Below, piece by piece: positions 22,640 to 36,300 of a DNA stretch of 64,000 nt; within the stretch, counting starts at the first letter, position 1, and each line of letters starts with the position of its first letter. The notes beneath the pieces are model-generated. The model saw only the letters and a list, made by a program, of their open reading frames with translations. It had not been told where the DNA came from and made no database searches. This DNA comes from Vanilla planifolia (lineage: Eukaryota > Streptophyta > Magnoliopsida > Asparagales > Orchidaceae): positions 4,771,569 through 4,835,568 of the forward strand of contig CM043875.1 of the NCBI GenBank assembly GCA_023846275.1, written 5' to 3'. The translations under genes were made by a program, and so were the position numbers.

Positions 22640-25600
22640 AGTTAATTATAATTTTAAAAATCACATGTTAGGTTTATTTTTCTATCATCATACCATGCTT
22701 ATTGCTTGTTGAAGTGATTGCTTTGATATATACGTAGGGGTTTGGATATGTTAAGTTTAATTATTGAGAAAATTTAGAAACAAAAGAAAATATGTTTTTA
22801 GATATAGAAAAATAAATTAGTTGTGGGTTTGAAAAATAATAAAGAAGATTAGAAAAAAATCATGTAAAGAAAAAAAGGTGAGATTCATGTATGCTCATTG
22901 ATGATGTCATATATTTGATAAAGTCTCAATTAGAGCATAGCAATAAAATACTCAAATGTGAGATAATTATTCTAGTTTATTTGACTCAATAGGTGTCCCT
23001 GTTAGGTAAAGTCCCTGATATAACCATAAAAGATCTATCCTAATTGAGTTAAAGGGGATTGTATATTCTCACATATGATGAAAAACCAAAAATATAAAAA
23101 TAATGAGTTAAATGAACCTCATTAATGAAACTTGGATTCCTTCAAATGGATTTATCTCTTTGTGTAATAACTCATGGCTTGCACATGGGTTTCCTTCTAA
23201 GGTGATGATGCTTATAACAAAATGAGGACAACAACTTGATCTCTTGCCATGAGTTTGAGAATGCAGCAACAAGAGAATGAATATCTAGAGCTTTCTTTTC
23301 TTTTTAGAACTTTCTTCTTCCTCCCAAAATTATCCTTCTTTCCCAAATTTTACAACAATTGCATCATCAATAGGAGGTCAAAAGCTTCCTTTATCTCCTC
23401 TCAAAGTGATGATAAATGTAGTAGAAATAAGAGGAGAATACAAATTATATATTATAAAAGTTTTCAATTTTTACCAATGTGATTCTTTTGGAATGTTTTC
23501 TTATTTTTGTAGTTTAAGATGGTTTATATAAGCATAATCTAACTAATAAGAAGCGTAGGAGACTTCTAAAAATTCATATAAATGTTTGCTAATGTTTAAA
23601 GATAGATAAATACAAAGAAAAAGAAGAAGAAGATTCTCCAAATTCTAACATTGCAAAACAATAGTCATTATATCTCATGTTCTATATGCATTTTCCTTGA
23701 CTTTTCTCTAGCGTGTTTGCATGTTCCTTGATGTCCTTTGGTCTATGCACACATTTTCCTTAAGGTATCATATGCTAATTTTAATGCAGCATTTGTAATC
23801 ATTGAGTTGATGCACACATTCAACAAATTGATTATGCATCATTACCTTTGGTTCCAATTGCATACAACAAACCTCAACTCATGTCTGTGTATGCTACCAA
23901 CTGAATGAACTTCAAGTCTAGGCATGTGTAGTAGACTTTCTTAGGGCTCACATAGGCCTTTGCTCCATTCAAATTTTAAAACATTTTTACAAATTCAACT
24001 TTAAAAGTTCATTTTTTGTATTTTGATAAAAATATAATAATACATGAATTATTTTAATATATATATATATAACCATTTTTTATGATTTAAAATCAATGCA
24101 AGAAGTAGCTTAAAAAATACATAAAAATACTTTTTTATAAGTCTTCTATGAACCATTTAGCAAAAATATCTTTTGCATAATTCCAACATGATCTAACATT
24201 CAATTGTATTTTTTTATTAACTTAAGTAAAATATAGCATTGATAATCTTAAGTTATTTTCTTAAGCCAATTTAGGCTTTTAGATAAGAAAACTAATCATG
24301 CCTAAATACACTCTAAATAATAAAGACATGCATAAGTGTGAGATCAAAAATGCAAATGGCTCTTTTTTAAATATAGTTTAATTCCTTAAAAAGTTTCTTG
24401 ATATTTTGTAACTTAATGTGATCATAAACTTAGTCTATTTTCCATGGAATTTGACATCATGTTCTTTTTCCTAGAGCTAGTTGGTGCATCACTTGAATGT
24501 TATGCTCAAGCTTTTCATGACTCCATATGATATAGATGATCTGTTTATATCCATCTTAATTGTAACTTGAAACCTCACTAAATTGATAATTAAATCACAA
24601 TGAACAATACCTTATATATTTTGTTATCATAAAAATAACACAATCATTTGGGCTAATGTTGTTAGATAAAGTGGTCCAACATATTTCTTAAGATTTTTAA
24701 AAGTAATCCATATAGTTTTTTGGATTTGATTTATTTGTTTATTATAATTTTTTTTCAAGTTTGGAATGTTTCTACGACATTCTAATAGTATTTCAACATG
24801 TAACTAAAGCCCTTATATCAAATGACATTCAACTCTAATAGACTTGCATTTCAATGGGTTAGTGACTCAAAAGAATGATATCCAAAGATGAGTTCAAATA
24901 AGTATTTGTGGTACGAGTTGTCAACAACAAGGCAAAGGACCAAATTCAATTACCAAATTTAAATACCTATAATGCTACAAAAATATAGAGATAAAATGTG
25001 CAATAATTTATTCCAAAAGCATGATGTTTGCTCTATCTATATTAAAATTTTGATAGATAAGTTTCATTAAGAATCAATTCTACATAATTTGAGTTTAATG
25101 TGTTTACTTGGTTGATTCATTCACTTTCATTAAGTGAAACTCTTCAATTTCTATTAAGCTTAATTTAGCCAAAAGGATTGTTTTGAGTTTGAATTAGGCT
25201 AAGTTTTGTATAAATTATCTAATTGGATTGCATTTGATTTTAGTTTGGATATAAATTGATCCAAATTGTTCAATTACCTCAACATAGTGACTTATGGCTT
25301 ATTTTGGGCACAAATTAAGTTAATAATTCAATTATGTTATTTGAGTATAATTTGGATTTATTAAACCCAATTAGCTAATCCAAGCTTGATTTTTTTAGGT
25401 TAGCTCAGTTGCTCTTGGTTCGACTTTGTTTTGTCTTAGATTGGGCTTTGATTTCTAGGATTCTTGCTTAGTCTAGACTTAGAATAGACCCATATATTTT
25501 AGGTTGGATCAAGTTTGATCAGGATACCTCAGTTTTGTCAATATGGCTTGATGTAGCTTAAGCTAAGTGCACATTGGGTTTGGGCTCAACCAAATTAATT

Positions 25601-27030
25601 AGGCAATAATTTGTGTAATTTAACTTAATTATTTGATTTAACATGGCTACTATTTAATTGGTATAATTAAAGCAAGTTAAGAAGCAAATAAATCACGAAT
25701 ACAATTTTGTATTAACTAAACTTTTTGAGTAATTTGAACTTTATATATAAATTGTTTGCTTTAATTAGTCATTTATACATCCAAGTCTTTTTTCCACCTT
25801 TCATTAACAAAATCATTATGATTCTAGGGCCCAAAGGAGTAGCCTTATAGGTTGGCTATAGACCTAAAAAAAGGGTAGCATTGTAATGAGAGTACAATGG
25901 CAACAAGGCAACTAAAAAATGTGGAAAGAGAATTGGAGAAAGATGGAGGTATGTAGGAATGGAGGTCTAAAATAAAGCATCATGACATTTGGAAAGGATA
26001 CAAGAAAATGATAAGATAAAGGTAGTTTGGTTGAAGGAGCTAGATGATAGTTTTAGTGGCAACTTTAAACATCTAAAGATGACAAGATTGAGAGCTAATG
26101 ACATTGTATGATAGTTTCATCTTGAGAGGAAGAAGTTTGGTAAGTTATTAAAACATTGATAACAAAGGTACTTAAGAAGTAGTGGTGTGGTTGGTTTGGC
26201 CTTCGGTTAGTAGTATGAGTGTGGCAAGATGGAAATGGCTAGTAGATAGCATTTGTATATATAGTATTGATGTCAAAGAGTGACTTCAATGCATAAGATG
26301 GTATTGGTCTTAATAATATAATGTGCATGTTTAGTTGCTGGTTAGGTAAGTAATTGCATAAGCTAGAGAAAAAACTATAAAATGAAGTGAGTGAGGTTAT
26401 TATCTTAAGAGGATAAGGTAGCATATATCCTAGCAGAAAAGGCTTGATCAATCTTATCATGGAATAATATTTGTTGACTAAGTCAAGTAGAGACTATTAA
26501 GACAATTCATATGAAGTAACCAATCAAATCAAGCTAATCACATTAGATGGGCAATAAGGGATCGAATGGGCTTTTCAAACTTTTTGTTAGGGGATGCTAA
26601 GAAGAGAAGTAGAAAGACTGATATAATGAAGCAAATAAAGGTGTAAGCAATAAAATAGTAATCTTGTCACATTCCAACTAATAATAGTGACAAAAATATG
26701 AACGTTTGTGCCCCTATAATGGCCATAAATCCTATGAGGTGAACTTGATACACAATGCCATTAGTGTAGCAATCTAAATTTTTATATTTTGGATCATTAG
26801 GTTGTTATGTGATAACTACATACATTTGAGAATGTGATATTGATGTTTCATATGTGTAGAGATATTTTGATAATTATTTGATTTTGATTTTATCTCAAAA
26901 TATATGCCAAATTACAAAGCACCTTAGAATTATGATTTTAGTATATTATTTAGAAAGAGTCCTTCTTGATGAATTTATTAGAATTCTATTTGTAATTTTC
27001 TAAGTCATTAAAAATTTCATAATTTTTTGA
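22640..27030. other. AT-rich intergenic DNA, no gene recognised
   Basis: Short frames only, such as 23249-23482 (plus) and 26239-26460 (minus), with no recognisable domain. Much of it is probably old transposon sequence, but I cannot assign a family. A gene with very small exons could be missed here. Confidence 0.5.
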
Positions 27031-27032
27031 AG

Positions 27033-27035
<3 letters not shown>

Positions 27036-27106
<71 letters not shown>
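27036..27106. repeat. (TA)n microsatellite, about 70 bp
   Basis: Uninterrupted TA dinucleotides. Confidence 0.95.
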
Positions 27107-27109
<3 letters not shown>

Positions 27110-27894
27110 CTTTAATATTAAAGGATAATTATTGATTTACTCCTTTTTTAAGCTAATTCAGTTATTGAGCCAAGAAATATCTAGAAGAAAAAAGAACTCA
27201 AGAGAGAGAGAGAGAGAAAGAGTAGCTAAGAGAGGTGAAGAAAATGTGATTGTTGCAATAAAGCAAGAAAACATAAGGATGGAGAATATATAGTAAAGAG
27301 TTCTTAAAAGTCTAGCAAAAAAAGAGGATTGAGATCTTGGATCCATTTAAGCATAAAAAAGGTATGGAAAGCTAAAAAATCTTATTGTATTTTTACTTAA
27401 ATAAACTACTTATGAGTTGCATTATTAATTTTTTAAGGTTTCTTTTTTATTTGGAAAGGTTTAGGTGTGGATTTGTGGTTGTTGTAGTGATTGTTCTATG
27501 TCTCACACATTGTATGCAACCCCTAAAATGTCATATGTTGAGGGCTAATAGATAATACTAGAGGCAAGCAACTGAATAAAGCTTCCTTATCCAAGTTTTG
27601 AATGGTACATCAAAAATCCAATGTACCATGTGTTAGGTTAATGTATTGTATATTGAGGGCCAACAGATGATACATGAAGGTTAAGTGAGTAGTAGATGGT
27701 AGCCTTTTTTTAGAAAATTTTAGGTGGAATGTTCATAATTCAATATATAGTGCATTAAGGCTAATATATCATATATTGAGCAAAACATACAATACATTAA
27801 GATAGTTGTGCAGTATGTGGAGAAAAATAAAGTAGATTTAAAGAAGAAGATTAAGGGCTTTGAGTAGTTATGATTATGAATGTTTTTAATCAAG

Positions 27895-27899
27895 AAAAC
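27895..27899. repeat. Target-site duplication, left (solo LTR A)
   Basis: AAAAC, repeated exactly at 30990-30994. Confidence 0.85.
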
Positions 27900-30800
27900 T
27901 GTTACACCCCATTTTTCTTAGGCTGATTTTTGACATACAATTTTTTTTTTTTTTTTTTTTTTATATAGACAGCTCAGATCGTCCCATACCAACCTGAGTA
28001 GCCTACGAAAACATAGGATATAACACATCATTACACATCTACTTCCCTTAACAATGTGGATCCCATCTCCCGGGTACACCGTCAAATCAGGTTCATGACT
28101 CCTGAATTAACAGATGGACTCGCGCAATGTTACTCCTACTAGACCCAATACTCCTAACCCCTACGGGTAGGAGAACCGGTCTATTAGAAGTCTGAACCCC
28201 CATGGTTAAGTTCCATAGTCATGTAATGACCTCACCATCAAACAAAAAGATATATAACATCCTCAGATAAAATATGGCACTCCACACACCATACTCCAAG
28301 ACAATAAAATAAAACAGTGAATGAAACTATATTACAAGAATAAGATCCAAGTCCAACAAGTGCAATATTATCCAACCAAAAACATAAGTCAGAATTTCCT
28401 TCACATATTACATGACATATGAGAATAACAATCTCATTAAATACATCCAACAGCAACAATCAAATAACCAGAATATCTCAGACAATCACAAGTCAGATAT
28501 CCTCCACAATCCTGCTGACCACGATCCCACCTAATCTGGTAGCGTCAAGTCTGCCGAGCCACTGAAAATATATAATACAGGAATGAGCTACGCCGAGTAG
28601 GAAAGACAGCTAGTAAAACTCACATGCAAGAGAAGGATAATAGCAAAAATATAGGAATACAGCATAACAATGTATGGTGGATAGGCACTCTCCGTCCCAG
28701 ACTCCGACCAACCACAGTCACCCCTAGTCACACCAGAGCAGCTCTCCTCTGGGCTTCCAGGTAGCGTGCCAGTGGGAACGCCCATCTCGAAACACGCATG
28801 GCGCCTAAGCACCCGACACTGCAGCGTCTCTCGTCAATCAATCTCCTGGAGACTATAGACAGATCTAGTCACAAAATCTCTAGCCAACGTGAGACACCCC
28901 TGCCACCCTAAGGCGCGCAGGCCTACACACTTGGCTAGCCACTGCGAGACACCCCTGCCACCCTCAGGCGCGCAGGCCTACACACATGGACCAGGAGAGA
29001 TCGACTCAGCCACCGTCCCAAAGAGTCCTCTACCAACAACTTCCATAGAAGCTCACGCCCCTACAGTCATTGCCAATCTCTAACTCCAAGATCCGGCAAC
29101 ATGTGTCCAGGTACAACTAGGCGCATACCAGTCCACATGTATACTGTGGAAGCTAAGTCTGAACCGCATAGTTACCTACCACAACTACCCTTAAACATCA
29201 TATAGGGTCTATAGTAGTCCGATCCAGTATGCCAATCCATAAAATATGCCAACACTGAGTAAACTGACTCAATCCATACCATTGCCATCCAAGCAATACA
29301 ACTGTCAATTACTGACTGTTCTGGTAGCATCCATGTACCATACCTCTGTCTGACTGTTTCCAGCTGTACTGTCATCACTGATAACATTTTTCCCCACTTC
29401 AGGCAATTTTTTTCTTTACCCACAGATCTCCAGAATTTTCGAAATTTCTCATTTCCAAATTTTCTGATTTTTCTTGAATTTTCTAAAATATAATAATCCC
29501 TAAAACTCAATTATCGAATTTTTCCTAAATTCGAAATATCAAATTTTGCAATTTTATCCATTTTCCGAAATTCGGAATAATTACCGAATTTAAAAATTCC
29601 GTTATTCCATTTACCGCGCCGTACTTCCGTGAACCCGGTTCTCGCCACCGGTTCGGCCTTCGCGCTGAGCCGAGAACCGCTTCTCACTGAACCGCGCCGA
29701 ATCCCCTGAACCGGATCTCGCCACCGGTTCGGGCCTTCGCGCTGAACCAAACCCCCGCCGGTCGAAGTTATTAACCCGAATTCGGCCGACGCTTAATATA
29801 TACTCTTAATAATTAATATAATTATTCTCTTAATAAATCAACAAATCCCTAATTAACCCTTAATTCGTCTCCTTCCTTCGCCCGTCGTCCGCGAAACCCT
29901 AGCCGCCGCAATCGCCGACCAATACTCGATTTCCGGCAACTGCGAACAAGGAGAACATGTTCGTACTATCCTAACATTCCAAAGATGTCATTAATTCCTA
30001 AGATTCAATCAAAATATCCGTCGAAGGAGTTTCATCCGATCCCTAATTGACAATTTATGAAATTAATGATTCCAGCATTTGCAAACCACCTTAACATGAT
30101 TAAGCACAAAATCAACTCAACATATGCTTGGTAAAATTTCCGAATTCGACGGTATAATTTTTTTTTTTGAAAACCCTAAACATGCTAAAATCAATAATTG
30201 CATTAATCAATTCCAAAAACCCACATTTCGCATGCTCAGGTAGTAATTTGCAAAATAACCCATATTTTTAACTTGCTAATTAATTGATTTAAATCTGAAT
30301 TTCCTACCTCAAAGTCGCCGGCGACGGTGAGCCTCGTCCGCAGCTCGCCGCAGCTCCTCACCGAACGAATCCGGTATCAATCGACTCTCCTCGGTCCCGT
30401 GAATCTCCAGACACAAAAAGCCCCTTGCCAGGCCGCCGGAATCACGCGCCGTACGCCGGAAAATTCCTCTCTATCGGTCGGTCGAACGAAACCCTAATCG
30501 TTCGCGAGAGTTTTATATTCCTGGCCGACACGGTGAAAACCCGTTACGCACCGTTGACACGCTTTCGACACGGTAAGCACCCGATACGCGCTGTCGACAC
30601 GCTATTGACACGGCAAGCACCCGACCAGCCGGTTCAATCCCAACCGTCGATCACGACCGTCCGATCCGCTTATCAGAATGCACGCGCAAACTCACTCGGC
30701 GAACCGCCTCCGCCTCCGCTGAACGGTTCCGGTCCGGTTCACGCACGGTAAAAACCAATTTCCGGTTTAATTTAAATGGATTTTCGAATTTCTAAAAATC

Positions 30801-30989
30801 CAATAAATCTAATTAAACAGAGAAAATTTCTTAAAATTCACCTCGGTGCTCCGAAAAATCCCTAGAAATTTCAGAAATTCCAATAGCCTCCAATTGAGCT
30901 CCTGGCTCATCCTACTGTCGATCTGAAATCATCCAAGCCAAAAATTAATTTACTAAAGATTAACATAAAAATTTTTACTGGGTATAACA
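27900..30989 (-). mobile_element. Solo LTR (3.09 kb) of the Tekay/Del-type gypsy family
   Basis: On the minus strand it begins TGTTATACCC and ends GGGGTGTAACA, the same ends as the LTRs of the full element at 36506-47152. It aligns with them along its whole length in inverted orientation. Shared landmarks are the T-run at 27941-27962 (the A-run of the other LTRs), the 55-bp GC-rich duplication near 28890-28990, and the GACACG-rich repeats near 30540-30620. It carries many more differences than the two full-element LTRs show between themselves, so it is older. No internal region is present, and a perfect 5-bp duplication flanks it. This is the signature of unequal recombination between the two LTRs of one insertion. 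Confidence 0.95.
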
Positions 30990-30994
30990 AAAAC
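30990..30994. repeat. Target-site duplication, right (solo LTR A)
   Basis: AAAAC, exact copy of 27895-27899. Confidence 0.85.
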
Positions 30995-33192
30995 TTTTTG
31001 TTCTTGATTAAATATGAATCATTTTGTTATTTGAAGGAAATAAAGGAAGGGAACTTTTAACCAAGTCATAAAATTATGAAAATCTTGTATACTAAAAATT
31101 GAATGTCATGATAATTGTAAATTAATTTCTTATGTATATTAAGAAAGTTATAAAGAAAATGATATAAGAAACATCCCAAAGAATTTAGCTAGATAAATTG
31201 ATATAATTGTGATGTAAGTAGAAAATTACTATGTACCTTGAAATATATTGATGTGATTTGATAAGCACATTATTTCATGGCATCAAGTATTTGTGTGCAT
31301 GTGTTATGACCTTGTATAGCATATTATCATGTGTTATGTGTAATTAAATAAAAGCTTATGAAGTTGATATTATGTGTATATATAAATTGTTATAAGCATC
31401 AAAACATAAAATAAGAGAATGACAAGAAAAATAAGATCAAGTCATAAGAGCTTAATAACCTATATCATCATATGATATGAAAAATGTAAGAGAATATTAT
31501 GATTTTTCTATAATATTATCCTACAACTGCTCAGTATGATGAGGTCAAACCACCATCACTAGAACTTAGTGTAGGAACTTCATGTGCAAGTTAGCATCAA
31601 ATCTTATACTCTACTATTACTAGTACTTTGTGTAGGATGATGATATGTAAACACTTTTATCACTAATACATACAAAGCAATCATAGGTGGAGTTGTTATG
31701 ATTAAGATAACTGACTAACTATAGATAAAGGTCTATAGATGAGATGATGCTATAAGGTTATCTAAGACATGAGATCTTTTGAGATAAAAAAAATGCTTAG
31801 TAAGAGTAATCAATGCCTTTAAAAGTGGAAATATGAAAATATGTAAAAACTAAGAAATGTGAAAAATCATAGAAGTAAGATGTGATAAAACATAAATGTT
31901 ATATGATAAAAGATATACAGTATTTATGGGCATGACATCTATAAGTACATACAAGTGTACATTAATAGTATTTTTCCTTTAAGTACTTCTCAGTCATGCA
32001 TATTTGTTATTACTCTTTTTTATTTATATGTTATTTATTATATTATATGTTACTTTATTATTTGTTTGGGGTGCCTAAGAGCATGTGTCATAGGAACTAA
32101 AAATATGTGTTTTGTACATGTATTTTATTTATATTTAGATTTTTATATGGAAATTGATTTAGTTTTTTTTTTGGATAGTAGTAACTTCTAAGTTAAGTTT
32201 TTTCATTTCTATTATTCCATTCTTTTATTAATTTGTTAAGAAATTTGAACTTTTAATCAAAATCTTAGCCCAATTTTGCATTTGTGTACTCTAGAGTTTT
32301 TTAATTTCACTATTATAACTTGATAGTTTAAGATATATGTGTGCAATATAAAGCATTAGCTCATGAATGGTCAGACACTAAGTAATAAGATGATATCAAA
32401 GTAAAAGGTTAAAAACCTAAATGAGTTTTATTAAGTGAGGACACTAAGATAACATGTGGATAACCTCATCACATAAAGTGAATTTCTACCTTTGTTGAAA
32501 TATTTGATTATATATAAATCTAACATAGTGTAAAATAAGTAATAAAGGCTGAACTAGACTTAGAAAGAGTTGAATCCCAAGGGCTAAAAGAAGAATATTT
32601 GAAAAAGTGTCAAATAAACATGATGCCCTTAAGTAATTGGTTTCTTCTTCTTCAAAAGCTTTGGAAAGCTTTAGAGAAGGCTTCCAAGTAGATAATCTTA
32701 TTGAAAAATTGTTTAAAATGCATCCTCCTTATTTCTAAAAAAATCTATGTGGCATCTTAATCTCTCACAATATTGAATTATTGTCCTATTGGGTTTCCTC
32801 ATCTCAACCAAAACGAGTTTTACCCTTAAGAGATACTAAAATATCTTAAAATTATGACATCTCATATAAATACTAAGGTCACTTTCTCAATCATTAATAT
32901 TACATAATTCAATCCTTAACTTTTCACCTAAAACCTTAATATAACTCACTCCTTATTTAGTAAATTTTTTAATACATCATCAACATTGACTCTTTGCCCA
33001 CTTTGTTCTTAGTATTATACACATACCAACCTCTATTTGGTTTATTCTAAAACCATATCAAACTAATAGAAGATTAGTTTTAATATCAAATATGACATCT
33101 TAATCTCATTATGTTATGACATTATCCCATTGGGCTACCTCAACCTAACTTAAATGCGATTTGCTCTCAACATACACCTTAACACAAAAGAA
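30995..33192. other. AT-rich DNA, probably old LTR-type repeat
   Basis: No coding frame is recognisable. The stretch around 31690-31760 (GTTATGATTAAGATAACTGAC, ATAGATGAGATGATGCTATA) weakly resembles 50500-50580, suggesting diverged copies of one dispersed repeat. Near 32850 the text GACATCTCATATAAATACTA resembles 35011-35030, just outside the next solo LTR. Confidence 0.4.
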
Positions 33193-33197
33193 CATGA
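33193..33197. repeat. Target-site duplication, left (solo LTR B)
   Basis: CATGA, repeated exactly at 35008-35012. Confidence 0.75.
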
Positions 33198-35007
33198 TGT
33201 TGTACCCTTTGATGTGATAATTACAAAACCAAGCTATTTATTACTGAAGTTTTTTTTAAGTAAAATTGTTAATAATTAATTAAATCAAGCCATGTATTTT
33301 AGATGTCTAAAATAATGGTCTCTAAGGGCCTTGAGGTCATGGCATACTTCAAGGAATTTTTGAGACATGCGCAAGATTTTTTATAATTAAATTTCTTTTT
33401 ATTTCTCTTGAATTTGATATGTCAAAACCTTGAGATTATGAGGCACACTAGTAGTATTAACATTTAAAAATATTATAAAATTATTTAATAATGAATTTTC
33501 ATTTTTGGGCCAAGCATATTTGACAAAATGTATAGACATGGGTATTTGATTTTTTTAATATTATTATGGAATCATTTTTTACGAATTTCTTTTTATAGCC
33601 ACTTAATTAACTTATAATACTATAAGAATATAAAATTATTTTTATACACTTATATTCAAATTTGTGGCTAAAAAATTCGTCAAAAATACCCTAAAACAGC
33701 AAAAGTCTCGGGAAAAAGCACTGTAGCATGGGCGGGTCGACCCGGCGTCAAAACAGCCCGTCCAGGCCTTTTTAGAAATAAAAAAAAGAAAAATAAAAAT
33801 TTGGTTGACTCGAAAGGGGCGAGCAAAGCCCGCCCAAAGACCACCGAGAGCAGCTCGGCTAGCGCTGGTCAACGGTCAACGGAACAGTGCCTGGCTAAGC
33901 CAAGCCTGCCGAGAGGAGCTCGGCTAAGTCTAACTTCAGCGCGGTCTACGGTCAAAGAACAGTGCATGGCTAAGTCAACCTGAACCGGGTGATGAAATCC
34001 AGGTCAAGGAAGGGGGGAGCCAGCCCCAAAGTGGCTCGCAGGTTAAACGGCGCAAATTTATTATAAAGCGGTGTGCCAAATTTCATTCTGCAGTGTGGGA
34101 CTAAAAATCCCACCTTATAACTTCGGCAGGATCCAAAGGCGCAGATCAAGCCCGCCCAGATCCAACGGGCGAGAGTAATTTCGAACGGCTGTTTAATCAG
34201 CGCCGTTCGTTCAGCGCGTGGGATCCAATGGTTCAGATCAAGTCCGCCCGGATCAGACGGTCTAGAGATGATCAAGCCGAGAAGTCCATCCAGTCGTCCA
34301 TTCTTGAAGTGGGATTGGACGGCTGCTGCTCTTCTTCTTCCTTTTCGGGCTTCCGGCAACGGCTATTTTCCGGTTTCTTTTTTATCGTTTTTCTAGCCGT
34401 TTGGAATTGCTTTTTGGTGGACTATATATATAGGACATTTTACAATTTATATGATTGATGAATCCACTTGCAAAAATCTTCAAAAACTAAGGAAAAAGGC
34501 CAAAACCGAGAGCAACAATTGGCATACTTGTGGGAGCTACGGGCTCAACCTTCTTCACAAATTTCAACAGCTTTCTTCCACATTTCGTTGCATCATTCGG
34601 TAACATTTAGTTGTGTCACTTTGCTTTGAGAAATTAAAGGTGTAGGATTTTTGTATGCATTGCTATTGTAAAAATTGTATGCATTATTGTAGCCGGATTT
34701 GTTCCGATTTTTGGTGTCTCGTTGGAGCACCGGTTGTACTTGGTTTACCCCTACCGGCTTCGGCAAAAGGGAGTGGTTAGTGGAAGCCCGATCGGGTTGA
34801 TCGGGGGTGGATGTAGGCACGGGTTTGGCCGAACCACCTAAAATCTTTGTCTTTTTTTTTGCTTGTCTTATTATTGCATTTTTCGTTTTTATTTCACAAT
34901 TTATTTACAAACGTTTTTAATTGAAAGAATTTTCAAAATCTAAATTTTAGTGAAAAGCACAATTCACCCCTCCCCTCTTGTGCATTGTTCTCACACGATT
35001 TACATCA
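33198..35007 (+). mobile_element. Solo LTR (1.81 kb), family not identified
   Basis: The segment starts TGTTGTA and ends TACATCA, which is an inverted repeat with one mismatch, and is flanked by a perfect 5-bp CATGA duplication. It is much more GC-rich than its surroundings between about 33700 and 34400. ACTATATATATAGG near 34421-34434 is a plausible TATA region. The end, ATTCACCCCTCCCCTCTTG near 34961-34980, is a phrase often found just before the 3' end of plant Ty1/copia-type LTRs. The open stretch at 34359-33970 (minus) has no known domain. The ends and duplication are directly visible; the superfamily is inference. Confidence 0.75.
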
Positions 35008-35012
35008 CATGA
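35008..35012. repeat. Target-site duplication, right (solo LTR B)
   Basis: CATGA, exact copy of 33193-33197. Confidence 0.75.
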
Positions 35013-35214
35013 CATCTTATATAAATATTAAAATCACTTTTAAAATAGTCAATATGAGATAATTAATTCTTATGCCTCTTCACCTATAAGCCTATTAGGT
35101 TCTACTACTTATCTAGTAATTTCTCTCATAGGACATTACTTGGCATTTATTCCTCATGCTTTCCAATTTGATTCTTTGATAACAAAATGTTTGTTATAAA
35201 AAATGAATAAAATA

Positions 35215-36300
35215 TTAATGGGTTTTTTTTATCTAGATGGTCAAAGAGTGTCACTTGCTCTTATTGTTCTTAATGGGGCGATTGACTTGTGGTGGGAATC
35301 ATATCATTACATGCAACCAAGGGAGCAACTAATGCAAGAAATCTTTTAAGAGATTGAGAAAACCAAAATAAAGAACAGATGAAAAGTGGTTTACACCCTT
35401 ATTTATGAGAGAATATGAGGAAAGATCTTGTGGTATTGACATGAGATATGTCAGTGATTGGTTATGAAAGTTTTTTTTACTTTGGCTTGCTATACACTAC
35501 ATATAGTTTGTTCAAAAGATGAGCAAAGTTTTGTATTTCCCTATGGATTGAAACCATCTATTAGGTTATTATTATTTCTTTAAAAACTAATTATTATGCT
35601 AAGTTATTTAATAAGAATCATTGTGTAACACATAAGATAGAAGGAGTAGGGAGTGATTATTAGGTGATTTTCCAAAAATAAAGAATCATTAGATAATGAG
35701 TGGCTCTTGACAGACTTCTAAGTGAAGAGATATAGAGATGAATAAGTTTACATCGATTATAATAAGACAAATTTTGAGTAATATAAGTAAAGTCAAAATC
35801 CTTGATATAGTGAGACACCTTTTAAGGACAAAATAATTTTGAAATGAATGAACATATAGAGAAATCCTCTAATGAGAAGGAAAAAACTCAATTGATTTTG
35901 AAAAATATCTCACTAAGAAAGTTGGAATATTATAAATTAAATAAGTGTTAAATTATCTTAAATAATAAAAGAAAGCTAAATATAAGAAAGAGATATCACT
36001 AGTAACTAAAAGTTCAACTCTTTTAAGAAAGGTTTCCAAAGAAGAAATAGGAGTAAAATATTTAATAAATTTGTGCATAATAAATAAGATTCTAAAGCAA
36101 GTAGTAGAAAATTTGATATAGAGTATAATGGAAATACATCTTAATTCTAAGAGTATGGAAGATTTCATCAAGGAACCCACAAGTTCAAACATGGAGTATG
36201 GATTAGATGTTTTAGTTGTGAAGAATTAAGCTACATAACCAAGTTTGTCCTTAGGAAAGATTAGAGATATCTTTTGTAGCCCTCAATTTTTATCATTTCT
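35215..36300 (+). pseudogene. Decayed Ty3/gypsy gag remnant
   Basis: From about 35230 the plus strand reads DGQRVSLALIVLNGAIDLWW followed by ESYHYMQP. This matches the conserved gypsy gag core in which a hydrophobic helix ends in 'A..WW'. Near 36213 FSCEELSYITK resembles a mutated CCHC zinc knuckle. Between them stops and frameshifts are frequent. It is unrelated in detail to the gag of the young element that starts 200 bp downstream and is much older. Confidence 0.55.

Noticed and set aside
28889..29083. Proline-rich open frame with repeats (also antisense in both LTRs of the gypsy element)
   Set aside because: It arises from the 55-bp GC-rich tandem duplication inside the LTR. It has no start context or domain and occurs only in LTRs.
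31955..32191. 78-codon hydrophobic open frame
   Set aside because: It is a low-complexity translation of AT-rich DNA with Phe/Tyr/Ile runs and no family resemblance.
33970..34359. 129-codon minus-strand open frame
   Set aside because: It lies wholly inside the GC-rich solo LTR and has no known domain. Long chance frames are expected in GC-rich DNA.
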